DNA of 64,000 nt. Source: JACCYU01 sp050740315 (GTDB taxonomy: Bacteria; Pseudomonadota; Gammaproteobacteria; JACCYU01). Position numbers and translations under genes: made by a program. A model generated the notes under the pieces. It was not told the DNA's origin. It searched no databases and worked only from the letters and a program-made list of their open reading frames with translations. Of this stretch, positions 9,520 through 18,694 are shown piece after piece. Numbering within the stretch: the first letter of the stretch is position 1; each line of letters begins with the position of its first letter. Where the stretch lies: NCBI GenBank assembly GCA_050740315.1, contig JBOIDC010000008.1, forward strand, positions 5,647-69,646, given 5' to 3'.

Positions 9520-12500
9520 ATGCCCGAGTCTAACGACAAACTCGTTGACCTCATCGACTACGTGCGCCAACTGGCAGAACTCGGCCAGAAGCCGGTCTTT
9601 TCTGTCAAAGAATATAAACAGCTGCTCTACCACGAATCCGCGCTGAAGAACCGGATTGGTATCCACCATAATTTAAATGATGACGACGGCCCGATCTGGC
9701 TGAAGATCGAGAGGCTCAAGCGCCTTGATCCGCCTGAACCTCCTGAGATTATTCGTGACTGGATCACTGTTGGTCGCGATCCATTTCAGTCACCCGCAGT
9801 CGCAGACACTCGCACGGATACGCTTGACAAGAAAGAGGCAGCCCGACTCGTTGAGGAAGGGGTACTTGATGCGGCCGATGTGCAGTCTGCGCTGAAGCCT
9901 CAACCGGGCCGCGAACGGGTGGACGTGATCTATCGGCGCGAAAACCTCCCCGAAATCGAACATACGATCGAGCAATATCTTGGCCAAACCTGGACGCCGT
10001 GGTCGGAAACGGAGAAACCTCGACGCGAGAGCATCGCCATTTATGACAAATTCTTCAGCACCTACCAGGCAATTGCCTCAGAGGACGGCGATGAACCGCT
10101 GGAACTTGTCTGGGGCGTCGGCATTGCGCGGTGGAAGATCCAAAGCAGGGAGATCGACCATCCTTTGATCGAGCAGCTTGTGGATTTACAGGTCAACACA
10201 GATAGCGGGGCCATTACACTTCGCCCCCGATCTACCGAACCCCAGCTTGCGCTCAAACCCTACTTTGCACTGGAGATTAGCGGCGCCGACACTGTCTTTA
10301 ATTTCGCACGCGATTTCCTTGGCCGGCGTCCGGAAGACGAAGAATTCTCACCATTTCTGGCTGGCAGTTTTGAGCCAATTCTAAGGCAGGCCGTCGCTCA
10401 TCTGGATAACCAAGGCCAATACCATCCCGACGAGCGTGGTGACATCACCGATCGTGGCGTGCCCAACGCGAAGCAAACGCTCGCAGTTACGGACACCTGG
10501 GCTATTTACGCCCGTCGCCGCTCCGACAGCTTCTTTGTAGCGGACCTTGACCGTCTCAAAAAGGCAGTAGCGAACGCAGACCAACTACCTGGACCTGCCG
10601 AACGATTGGTCACCGAACCCCCTGATGAGGGAGGCTATCATTCACCAGTCATCAATCTCGGCGCTGGCTTTAACGGATATCACGAGGGCACTGGCGGAAG
10701 CGTCGGTGGCGGGCGTCTCATCTCACCCGATGCTCCCATTGACGACGATCTTCCGCAGGATTTCTTCTTCCCTAAGGCATTTAACGACGAACAGATCTCC
10801 ATCGTTCAGCGGCTGTCGACTGCCGATGGCGTCGTCGTGCAGGGACCACCTGGCACAGGCAAGACGCACACCATCGCGAATATCATCTGTCACTATTTGG
10901 CCACGGGCAAGCGCGTACTGGTTACGTCGCAGAAGGAGGGCGCACTGTCGGTTCTGCGGCAACAAGTACCCGAAGGCATCCGAGATCTGGTCATCAGCTT
11001 GCTTACTAACGAGCGAGAAGGTCTTAAGCAACTGGAAACGGCGGTCAGGCTGCTGGCCAATACAGCGACTCGGCGAGACCCGAGGCAGCTTGAGCGCGAC
11101 ATTATCGCCGGTCAGCAGCGAATTGTTGCTCTGCAAAACGAAATCGCTGGCATCGAGACGGAACTTGAAGAGTGGGCGAACAAACATCTGCGCCGCGTCG
11201 ATGGTTGGGGTGGAACCAGCCTTCTACCCGAGGAACTGGCCAGACAACTTGTTGATGAGCGCGAACAGCATGTGTGGTTTCCAGACAATTTGTCCGCGGA
11301 TGCGACGCCTCAGTTTACGGACGCGGAAATCGCTCGGTTACGAGAGAGTCGCAAGACCGTAGGTAATGATCTCGCCTATCTGAACGAAGACCTGCCGGCG
11401 CTCGCTGATCTTCCGGATTCCGCCGTTCTCGCCGCGATACATCAGGACTTGGTCAATGCGCAAAAACTGGATCGGCAAGCCCGGGCTGGCGGCGTGCCCA
11501 TGTTGTCGCTCTCGGCCACTAATGCCATCGACCGTGCGCAGAGCTTGCTGGCGTGCGTACAACGGATAACGGAGTTTTACGAAAGGATCGAGAACAGCCC
11601 TTGGCTACGCAAGATTTTTGCCGTCTGGCAGCAAGATGGCTTCGATTCTCAACGAGTACAGTTATTCGCGGAGCTGGTGGACGCCATGCGGCCCATCCAC
11701 GTTCGCAGGAACGACATGCTGCGAGCCGCGATTACGGTATCTGATGAGGCCTGTTCCGATCCGCAGATTGCTACGGCAGTGGCGCGGGCGGCGGAAGGCT
11801 CGAGTCCGTTTGGGTGGCTGGCTGTCGGCAAGTCGCAGGCCCGCCAACGCTTCGGGGAAATGCGCCTCCAGGGCAGGAGGCCCGACGAGCGCGATGAGTG
11901 GCAGCTGGTTGCAGATTATCTAGCTTGGCGACGGGAGATTAGCTCGCTCTGCACGCGATGGAATCGTCTGGGTGCAGAGTTCGACTTGCCTGATCTGGCC
12001 GATCAAGGCGAAGCTACGGCCCGCTGGATCTCCGCAACGATCGAGATAATCGATGCGGGGGCTGTCGTGCTGATCACACATAGGTCGAAAATCGAGTCTG
12101 AATTGCCGGTGCTTTTTCCCGCCGGCTTGAATGCGGCCGAGATCGTCTCGACGCCCGCAGCGGCCAGACAGGCGGCTGAGGTCATACGGCTGAACCTTGC
12201 AAAGCATAGACTTGCGGCCTCACGCAGTCGCATTACAAATCTTCGGGACCGGCTTGCGCAATCCGGCACGCCGCTTGGGAACAGGCTACATGCCTTCCTC
12301 ACTTCCCAAGTTGGGCATGCCGCGTTATCGGCGAGCGCCCTGGCCGACGAATGGGAGGCGCTCTGCCGCGAACTCGCTCATATTCATGAACTCCGGCCAG
12401 CCTTCGCTACTATTGAGCGCGTGGCTGCAGCGATCGAGTCATCCGGCGCGCCCAAGTGGGCCGATGCGCTGCGAACTCAGCCCGTGGCGAAACCGGGCAA

Positions 12501-14631
12501 TGATGCTTGGACTCCAAGCAGCTGGAGGTCGAGCTGGGAGTGGGCGCGGCTCAATAACTATCTCAGGGACATCGATGGCAGAGATCGCATTCGCCAACTC
12601 TCGGCCAATCTGCTGCGCGCCGATAAGGACCTGAAAAAGACATTCCAGAAGGTCGTGGAACTCCGGACGTATCTCGGACTCAAGCAGACTCTCACGCAGC
12701 GGGTCCAATCAGCACTCAACCAGTTTGTGACCTTCATTGAGCAAATTGCTGGAGGTACTGGCATTCGCGCTCCCCGTTTCCGCCGTAATGCGCGGGACGC
12801 CATGGAGCGATGCTATTCTGCCGTTTCCTGCTGGATCATGCCCATCTGGCGGGTGTCGGAAAGCTTGCCGGCTGCTCTAGCGTCCTTTGACTTGGTCATC
12901 GTGGACGAAGCCTCTCAGTCGGAAGTCTCGGCGCTTCCGGCGCTGCTTAGAGGCAAGAAGCTGCTCATCGTCGGAGATGACAAGCAGGTCAGTCCGACCG
13001 CCGGCTTTATAGAAGAGCTTAAGATCCGTCATCTTCAACGTCTTTATCTGCGCGATCAACCTTACGCCGCTCTGGTGCTGCCCGGCGGCTCACTCTACTC
13101 GCTGGCGCAGGCGATGTTTCCTGGCACACATATTATGCTGCGTGAGCACTTCCGCTGCGTCGAGCCCATCATCCGGTTCAGCTTTCAGTTCTACGATGAT
13201 GACTTGATTCCACTGCGCGTGCCCGCTGCCTCCGAGCGTCTTGATCCGCCGTTGATCGATGTCTACGTGACAAACGGCCATAAAGATCGTAGGAAAATCA
13301 ATGTTCCAGAGGCAAGAGCCATCGTCGACGAGATCGAGCGGCTTGTGAACGATCCCGCAAATGCGAACCGTTCTATGGGCGTTGTCTCGCGGATTGGCGC
13401 CCAGCAGGCGCATTACATTGCGGGCTTGCTCCTTGATCGCATCGGTGAAGAAGCTTTCTTACGACACCGGATCGCTTGCGGCGACGCCGCCACCTTTCAG
13501 GGCAAGGAGCGCGATATTATGTTTATCAGCATGGTTGCTTCTCCGCATTCGAGGAGTTCACAGACGGCCCTGCATTTTCAACAGCGATTCAACGTCGCCT
13601 TATCTCGCGCGCGAGACCGGCAATATCTCTTCCGCTCTGTCACAGAGGAGATGCTTAACCCGAATGACTTAAAAGCCAAGGTAATCCGGCACTTCCGATC
13701 ACCGATGCCTGCGGCTCGCCAGATCACGGAGGATCTTTTCGAGATTTGTGATTCGGACTTTGAGCGGGAGGTGCTTCGTCGTTTACTTGACCTTGAATAT
13801 CAAGTTACGCCCCAGGTGAACGTCGGCGGCTACTCGATTGATCTCGTCGTTGAAGGGGCTGAGGGCAGGCGCCTGGCAATCGAGCTGGACGGTGATCAGT
13901 ATCATCCACCCGAACAATGGATCGAGGATTTCACGCGGCAGCGTGTGCTCGAACGCGTCGGATGGACTTTCTGGCGCTGCTGGGGTTCGAGCTTTGCGCT
14001 AGACCCGGACGCCTGCATGGAAGATCTCGTCGGCCATCTCACGGAGATGGGCATTGAACCTCTCGGCGGCGCACCAGCGCGTAATATCTATACCGAACAC
14101 CGGGTGGTCGGACCCTCCGAGCGATCAGAAGAACAATCTGCCATCGAGCTTGAAAAGGCCGCAAGTGAACCGGTTGAGGGAATAGACGTGGGTACGGCGC
14201 CTGAGGCGGCAGAGTCAGCAGCCGGAGAGAGGCCTCAAGCAGCTTTTCAATTAGCCCTAGACGAACTCGAATCAAGGCCATCGGATGAGATGGCGCATGG
14301 TGTTGTCTCCGATGATGAGAGTGACGGCGAGCTCACCATACAGCCTGGCGATCAGGTGCTCATCTCCTACAACGACGAGCCGTCACGTCAATACACCTTG
14401 ATCCTAAGCACGACTCGCCATGACCCGGACCATCATGTGATAAATCATGAGATGCCCTTGGCAAAGGCCCTCATGGGTTGGAGTGAGGAAGATGAGGTTG
14501 AGATCCCCGCTGGCGATGGCACTCGAACGGTGACTATCCTCAGGATCGAACGAGGCGAGATAGCTGATGAGCCTGTCGCACAGACTGGTGCCGCGGATAC
14601 ATCGAACATGGGGCGTCGCCGAAAGGCGTAA
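9520..14631 (+). CDS. SF1 helicase - PD-(D/E)XK nuclease - GreA/GreB-C-like fusion protein
   Basis: A 1703-residue multidomain protein, probably anti-phage or DNA-processing. Residues 1-430 form an unassigned N-terminal region. The helicase core is Upf1-like: GPPGTGKT at 442-449 (K448), VDEASQ at 1128-1133, VGDDKQVSP, LREHFRC, ATFQGKERDI and the arginine-finger motif VALSRARDR near 1359. About 680 mostly helical residues separate motifs I and II. Residues 1410-1500 form a Vsr/MTES_1575-like nuclease with D1441 (SIDLVV) and E1455/D1457 (AIELDGD). After an acidic linker, residues 1604-1680 (GDQVLISYND...INHEMPLAKALMGW...DEVEI) resemble the C-terminal domain of GreA/GreB. ATG 9520 has AGGAG 12 bases upstream; a GTG at 9484 overlapping the GH2 stop is the alternative. 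Confidence 0.85.
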   Translation: MPESNDKLVDLIDYVRQLAELGQKPVFSVKEYKQLLYHESALKNRIGIHHNLNDDDGPIWLKIERLKRLDPPEPPEIIRDWITVGRDPFQSPAVADTRTDTLDKKEAARLVEEGVLDAADVQSALKPQPGRERVDVIYRRENLPEIEHTIEQYLGQTWTPWSETEKPRRESIAIYDKFFSTYQAIASEDGDEPLELVWGVGIARWKIQSREIDHPLIEQLVDLQVNTDSGAITLRPRSTEPQLALKPYFALEISGADTVFNFARDFLGRRPEDEEFSPFLAGSFEPILRQAVAHLDNQGQYHPDERGDITDRGVPNAKQTLAVTDTWAIYARRRSDSFFVADLDRLKKAVANADQLPGPAERLVTEPPDEGGYHSPVINLGAGFNGYHEGTGGSVGGGRLISPDAPIDDDLPQDFFFPKAFNDEQISIVQRLSTADGVVVQGPPGTGKTHTIANIICHYLATGKRVLVTSQKEGALSVLRQQVPEGIRDLVISLLTNEREGLKQLETAVRLLANTATRRDPRQLERDIIAGQQRIVALQNEIAGIETELEEWANKHLRRVDGWGGTSLLPEELARQLVDEREQHVWFPDNLSADATPQFTDAEIARLRESRKTVGNDLAYLNEDLPALADLPDSAVLAAIHQDLVNAQKLDRQARAGGVPMLSLSATNAIDRAQSLLACVQRITEFYERIENSPWLRKIFAVWQQDGFDSQRVQLFAELVDAMRPIHVRRNDMLRAAITVSDEACSDPQIATAVARAAEGSSPFGWLAVGKSQARQRFGEMRLQGRRPDERDEWQLVADYLAWRREISSLCTRWNRLGAEFDLPDLADQGEATARWISATIEIIDAGAVVLITHRSKIESELPVLFPAGLNAAEIVSTPAAARQAAEVIRLNLAKHRLAASRSRITNLRDRLAQSGTPLGNRLHAFLTSQVGHAALSASALADEWEALCRELAHIHELRPAFATIERVAAAIESSGAPKWADALRTQPVAKPGNDAWTPSSWRSSWEWARLNNYLRDIDGRDRIRQLSANLLRADKDLKKTFQKVVELRTYLGLKQTLTQRVQSALNQFVTFIEQIAGGTGIRAPRFRRNARDAMERCYSAVSCWIMPIWRVSESLPAALASFDLVIVDEASQSEVSALPALLRGKKLLIVGDDKQVSPTAGFIEELKIRHLQRLYLRDQPYAALVLPGGSLYSLAQAMFPGTHIMLREHFRCVEPIIRFSFQFYDDDLIPLRVPAASERLDPPLIDVYVTNGHKDRRKINVPEARAIVDEIERLVNDPANANRSMGVVSRIGAQQAHYIAGLLLDRIGEEAFLRHRIACGDAATFQGKERDIMFISMVASPHSRSSQTALHFQQRFNVALSRARDRQYLFRSVTEEMLNPNDLKAKVIRHFRSPMPAARQITEDLFEICDSDFEREVLRRLLDLEYQVTPQVNVGGYSIDLVVEGAEGRRLAIELDGDQYHPPEQWIEDFTRQRVLERVGWTFWRCWGSSFALDPDACMEDLVGHLTEMGIEPLGGAPARNIYTEHRVVGPSERSEEQSAIELEKAASEPVEGIDVGTAPEAAESAAGERPQAAFQLALDELESRPSDEMAHGVVSDDESDGELTIQPGDQVLISYNDEPSRQYTLILSTTRHDPDHHVINHEMPLAKALMGWSEEDEVEIPAGDGTRTVTILRIERGEIADEPVAQTGAADTSNMGRRRKA

Positions 14632-14686
14632 CTGTGGAAGCAATAGCGCCGCAACAGAACGCACAGTAGATTGAGGTATGAACCTT

Positions 14687-15391
14687 ATGCCAGGCACACC
14701 CATTCCCGCCTTGCTGCGCGAACTTGATGAGGTTGATTTCCGCGAGTTCTGGTGGGGCAGCCAGCTGCTTGAGAGATGCGCGCAAACTAAGCATCCGGAT
14801 GTTGTTACGGCGCTTCTAGTTCGTCACCATGCACTATCCAATAAAAAGGCCGACTCCGCTCACGTATTGAGAAATGCAGTCAAGGATATCGACGGCCCGG
14901 GCTTTCCAATCCTATGGAGCATCATCGACTTGGTAAAATCCCAAGATGAGCTTGTGTCGACAATCGATGACCATCGCTCACTCCCTTGGGCAGCAGCTTA
15001 TGTGCTCGGTGAGCTTGGTGGTGCGCAGGCGCTGAGCGAGACAACTAAGCGGTTGAGCACCGCTCATATGCAGCTGCATTTCTTGACCGCCAAGCTTGCA
15101 TTTCATCTCACAGCCCGTTATCTCCAAATTCTAAACGAGCAGGAGCCGACGGTAACAGAATTGGATATCAAGACGGGTCAAACGGTGACTGTGCCTACGA
15201 AAATGCGGTATCCGGATATCTGGCAGCGGGAAATGCTACGGCGAACGCAAGCAAACGAATACTTCGTTCCTGTTGAATCATTGATGCTTCGCTATCTGAA
15301 AGGGCATCTCTCGCGTGTGTCAGACAATTTTGTGCCGCTCCCGAAACGGGACTTGTTTAATTACGTCGACCACATTCCAACAAAAACCTGA
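14687..15391 (+). CDS. Uncharacterised helical protein, possible partner of the helicase-nuclease
   Basis: A 234-residue protein I do not recognise. It is predominantly helical, and LPWAAAYVLGELGGAQALSE resembles a single HEAT-like repeat in which a helix pair is followed by Gly-Gly. There are no Cys clusters, membrane spans or catalytic motifs. It begins 55 bases after the helicase-nuclease gene on the same strand and shares its lower GC: a hand count of 14881-14940 gives 30 G+C of 60. ATG 14687 is preferred over ATG 14678 because GAGG at 14673-14676 is 10 bases from the former and only 1 from the latter. Its position suggests an accessory or regulatory subunit; this is inference. Confidence 0.6.
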   Translation: MPGTPIPALLRELDEVDFREFWWGSQLLERCAQTKHPDVVTALLVRHHALSNKKADSAHVLRNAVKDIDGPGFPILWSIIDLVKSQDELVSTIDDHRSLPWAAAYVLGELGGAQALSETTKRLSTAHMQLHFLTAKLAFHLTARYLQILNEQEPTVTELDIKTGQTVTVPTKMRYPDIWQREMLRRTQANEYFVPVESLMLRYLKGHLSRVSDNFVPLPKRDLFNYVDHIPTKT

Positions 15392-15485
15392 CGCTATGCG
15401 TAGGAATGGGATTTCATGGCTAGGCGCGCTAGGCCGCCGTCCGGTCGATACCGAAGCAAGGTAACTCAGCGATTCATGTTGCTCG

Positions 15486-15782
15486 TCAGCAATCAATCCA
15501 GCACCCGCCATCGCGATCAATCACAACCGGCGCGCTGGGCGCGTAGGGATTGGTTGGCGACTTGGGGCTGTACGGACTGCCATAAATGCCATAAGGATTG
15601 TTCACCGAGTCCGGCGAGTAGCGGCTGCCATAACGTCCGTACGGGTTATAGATCGAATCAGGATCAAACCGGCTGCCCGTGTTGCCCAGATACTTGCCGG
15701 TTTCCGGGTCGATCAGAATTGGTGGGGCGGCCGATGCAGTGATGGCCACGCCGAGCAGCAGCAGTCCAGCACACTTCCTCAT
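15486..15782 (-). CDS. Small secreted protein with three 16-residue NPY repeats
   Basis: A 98-residue protein with a clear signal peptide (MRKCAGLLLLGVAITASA). The mature part holds three tandem 16-residue repeats: SRFDPDSIYNPYGRYG, SRYSPDSVNNPYGIYG and SPYSPKSPTNPYAPSA. It ends in DRDGGCWIDC with two Cys that could form a disulfide. AGGAGG sits 8 bases before the ATG, a strong ribosome site that argues for real expression. Similar Tyr/Asn/Pro-rich repeats occur in small conserved proteins of unknown function. Because the repeats also appear in the DNA, they should not be mistaken for a CRISPR array. Confidence 0.75.
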   Translation of the reverse strand: MRKCAGLLLLGVAITASAAPPILIDPETGKYLGNTGSRFDPDSIYNPYGRYGSRYSPDSVNNPYGIYGSPYSPKSPTNPYAPSAPVVIDRDGGCWIDC

Positions 15783-15888
15783 GAGTTTTTCCTCCTTTAG
15801 CCTTAGAAAGCTTCGATTCCTATCGATGCTCGGAGTCAGAGCATATCGCTAATTGATGCGGGCTTGGGCAGTTCCCCTATTTTTTTGA

Positions 15889-16467
15889 CTAGGTGCGGTC
15901 TTCCGAATTGTCCGGCTCAGGCGGCCATTGGTCCGGCTTGCTGTGGGCCTGGTGACTGGCATGCTCCCGCGCCGGAAGCTTGAGATGTCCCATGAACGAT
16001 GAGATCAGAATCTCACGGACATAGTGCGACAAGGCCATGCCGCTTTCCGCGGCCATCGCCTTGAGATCGTCACGCAACTTAGCCGGCATCCATACCTTGT
16101 AGCTTTTGATGCTCTTGCCGAGTGCAGGTAGCGGTCCTCGCGCCCTCGAGAACAGAATTCGGTCCGGATCAACATAAAAGAAACCATCGTTCTGCGCCTT
16201 CATCTGCGCGAACGCGTATTGGCCGTATACGTATACGAACAGTGTGTCGCGGATCATCTCGGAGCGGCTGCTTGGCCAGTGATCCGAAAGCTGCTTCAGG
16301 ATTTCATCGACGGCCTCCGGCAGCCACACCTTCATGGCGACGTCATTGGCGCGGAATGCGGTGAGATCGCCTTCGAACTTTGCCAGTAACGACCGATAAG
16401 GTAACGTGTCGTCGTCCGGCGATATTTTGCGCTTGGTTTTGGGGCCACGCCTGCGGAAAAATATCAT
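15889..16467 (-). CDS. Putative double ribbon-helix-helix protein
   Basis: A 192-residue protein, started at 16467 because GGGGAGGAA lies just upstream; the longer frame to 16614 lacks this. It contains two similar segments of about 45 residues: VAMKVWLPEAVDEILKQLSD followed by SRSEMIRDTLFVYVYG, and YKVWMPAKLRDDLKAMAAES followed by LSHYVREILISSFMG. Each reads as a strand then two helices, the CopG/MetJ-like ribbon-helix-helix pattern that binds DNA as a dimer. Two copies in one chain could form the fold within a monomer. Both ends are charged (RRRGPKTKRK at the N-terminus). No toxin partner is adjacent, so it is more likely a transcription regulator. It is divergent from the DUF72 gene. Confidence 0.6.
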   Translation of the reverse strand: MIFFRRRGPKTKRKISPDDDTLPYRSLLAKFEGDLTAFRANDVAMKVWLPEAVDEILKQLSDHWPSSRSEMIRDTLFVYVYGQYAFAQMKAQNDGFFYVDPDRILFSRARGPLPALGKSIKSYKVWMPAKLRDDLKAMAAESGMALSHYVREILISSFMGHLKLPAREHASHQAHSKPDQWPPEPDNSEDRT

Positions 16468-16582
16468 ATCCACTTCCTCCCCGTGAGCTTGCTCTCTTTT
16501 GGTCCCCGCGGCATTGCCATGTAGCGAACACCGCTGCCGCGGACAGCAACGCGTTAGTTGCAGTATAAATGAGCACGACGAT

Positions 16583-17491
16583 ATGACAGAGCCCGATGAA
16601 CGAAGTGGCAACATCTACTGCGGCACCTGCGGCTGGACCGACCGCACCTTGATTCAGAGCGGCTTCTATCCGCCTCATGCGAAATCGGCGGCAGACCGGC
16701 TCAGCTATTACGCGCACCAATTCCCGCTGGTCGAGGTGGACGCTACTTATTACGCGCCGCCGTCGCAGCGCAACGCGGAACTCTGGGCTGAGCGCACGCC
16801 GGTCGATTTCACGTTCAACATCAAAGCGTACGGTCTGTTGACGCACCATCCCGTCGCGACGCGCACGTTGCCCAAGAGCGTGCAGGCGCTGCTGCAGGCT
16901 TCTGCGCTGGACAAGAAGCGCGTCTATCCCGATGCGCTACCGGCTAAAGCCATCGATCTGCTCTGGCGAATGCATGTCGAGGCGCTGCGGCCACTGGCGG
17001 ATCTCGGCAAACTGGGCTGCGTGCTGTTTCAGTTTCCACCCTGGTTTCGCAAGAATCGCGAGAACGTGTCCTATCTGGAACAGCTTCCCGACAAATTGCC
17101 GTATCAGATCGCCGTGGAATTTCGCGGCGGCGGCTGGATGGATGAGGAGCGGCAGCAGAGCACGCTGGAGATCCTCGAACGTAAAGCTCTGGCCTACGTC
17201 GTGGTCGACGAACCGCAGGGCTTCAAGTCGTCCGTGCCGCCGGTGCTTGCCTGCACAGCGCCGTTAGCCGTCGTGCGTTTCCACGGCCGAAACGCGCAGA
17301 CCTGGGAGAAGCGCGGCATCAGCGTTACCGAGCGTTTCAAGTACCTTTATAGCGAGGATGAGCTCAAGGAATGGATAGGCCCGATTCGGCGACTCGCTGC
17401 CCAGGCGGATCGCGTTCACGCGCTCATGAACAACTGTTATGCGGACTACGCGATGCGCAACGCCAGGCAGCTGGCGGCATTGCTGGCGTAG
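16583..17491 (+). CDS. DUF72 family protein (YecE-like)
   Basis: A 302-residue protein of the DUF72 TIM-barrel-like family, whose function is not established. Typical motifs are IYCGTCGWTD near the start, VEVDATYYAPPS, FTFNIKAYGLLTHH, VLFQFPPWF, YQIAVEFRG and VVVDEPQG, then VRFHGRN and a late ALMNNCYADYA. The start is set at ATG 16583, which begins MTEPDERSG; an upstream extension to 16499 would run into the divergent neighbour's control region. The 115 bases shared with the double ribbon-helix-helix gene could hold promoters for both. Confidence 0.85.
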   Translation: MTEPDERSGNIYCGTCGWTDRTLIQSGFYPPHAKSAADRLSYYAHQFPLVEVDATYYAPPSQRNAELWAERTPVDFTFNIKAYGLLTHHPVATRTLPKSVQALLQASALDKKRVYPDALPAKAIDLLWRMHVEALRPLADLGKLGCVLFQFPPWFRKNRENVSYLEQLPDKLPYQIAVEFRGGGWMDEERQQSTLEILERKALAYVVVDEPQGFKSSVPPVLACTAPLAVVRFHGRNAQTWEKRGISVTERFKYLYSEDELKEWIGPIRRLAAQADRVHALMNNCYADYAMRNARQLAALLA

Positions 17492-17638
17492 CTAAGGTCA
17501 GTCTTATCTTCGCGCCATACAAGGCGACCGGCTCGCGCCGCCGATAGTCGCCCCGCCATCCAGGCGTCGTCGTGCGCTGTCCGCGAATTGTTGATGAGCA
17601 TTCGGCCGCATACCTGAACAATACCGATGCGCCGCCGC

Positions 17639-18694
17639 CTATTCGAGCGTGACGATCCGCTGAATGAGCGCCGGCCTGTCCGGCAGCAGTCCGGCCTCGG
17701 CCATACGCGGCGTAATCTCGCGCCATTTATCATGCAAGGCGAATGCGCGCCTGAACAATGGCAGCGATTCATTCACGCGCTGCATGTTGACCAGCGCGAC
17801 GGCGTGCCAGTACAACATCTCCGCGCGACGGTCGGGTGAGATGCCCGGCCGGCCGGCGACCAGTTGCTCGGCGCGACTGTAGGCACGCAACGCCGCACGG
17901 TTGTCCTCGCCTTCGATGGCGATATCGCCGGCGTTCATGTGCCGATAGGCGCGGGCGAGCGTGACCAGGCGTCGCAGTGCCTTTAACGGCCGCAGATCGT
18001 CGTCCACCCTCAGATCGAAGATGTGGCCGGCAGTCGGACCTCGCGCCGGTTTGTCGCTCACCACGATCAACGCGGCCGATTGTCTGCCGCGGCTGTCACC
18101 GCCGGCGCGCTGCGCCGCCTCCAGCGCCGCGAGCATGCGTTCGGCGAGATCGCCTTTCGAATGCTCGAACGCGCGCGCCATCGCCGGCCAGACTTTTCGG
18201 CTGGCCATCAGGTTGGCTTGCACCGAGTAATTCCTGCCCTCGGCGAACGTGCCGCCGTCGGGGGCGTCCTCGCTTATGGCGGCATTTCCTTCTCCGACCC
18301 GATGGCCGGCGGCCTGGATATTGTCGTCTCCGGTCCACGTTGCGGCGTGACCGCGCGCGTCGAGCATGCCGACCTGGCGCAGCTCGCGATGGTCGTCGGC
18401 CGCGAGCAAACCCCGCAACGCATCCGGCGCGTCGCGCCCGGCGCGCATGATCTCCAGACCCAGCTCGCCGTAACTGGGATCGATAAACGATTGCGTCGCC
18501 ACCGCGCCTATGCCGGCCTCCGCCCATGTGACCGAGCAACCGACGCAGAACCAGTGTGATTGTGCGGCCACGCCGATCTGTCCAGCCACCGGATCGTAAG
18601 CCACGATGGAATACGTATTGGCCGGCCGCAGCGGCGAGGCCGTCGTTTGCGTAGCCCAGCCGAGCAGCAGGAAAATGAATATCGCGCGACGCAT
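17639..18694 (-). CDS. Secreted DUF1028 family protein
   Basis: A 351-residue protein of the DUF1028 family, which is related in fold to Ntn hydrolases but has no settled function. A signal peptide (MRRAIFIFLLLGWATQTTA) is followed by the family segment NTYSIVAYDPVAGQIGVAAQS, then GIGAVATQSFIDPSYG, GHAATWTG and EGRNYSVQANLM. The last 110 residues are helical (ALRAYSRAEQL, MLYWHAVALVNMQRVNESLPLFRRAF) and look like one or two TPR-type repeats. ATG 18694 with GGAG upstream is preferred to TTG 18715. It reads in the same direction as the LPLAT gene but 272 bases away, so probably has its own promoter. Confidence 0.85.
   Translation of the reverse strand: MRRAIFIFLLLGWATQTTASPLRPANTYSIVAYDPVAGQIGVAAQSHWFCVGCSVTWAEAGIGAVATQSFIDPSYGELGLEIMRAGRDAPDALRGLLAADDHRELRQVGMLDARGHAATWTGDDNIQAAGHRVGEGNAAISEDAPDGGTFAEGRNYSVQANLMASRKVWPAMARAFEHSKGDLAERMLAALEAAQRAGGDSRGRQSAALIVVSDKPARGPTAGHIFDLRVDDDLRPLKALRRLVTLARAYRHMNAGDIAIEGEDNRAALRAYSRAEQLVAGRPGISPDRRAEMLYWHAVALVNMQRVNESLPLFRRAFALHDKWREITPRMAEAGLLPDRPALIQRIVTLE

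Noticed and set aside
5620..14631. mrr plus helicase as a BREX, DISARM or type I restriction system
   Set aside because: No methyltransferase, PglZ, BrxC-like ATPase or HsdS was seen; the two genes are separated by a GH2 gene.
15520..15720. Regularly spaced DNA repeats resembling a small CRISPR array
   Set aside because: The repeats are in frame and encode the 16-residue NPY repeats of a secreted protein; spacing is 48 bases with no spacers.
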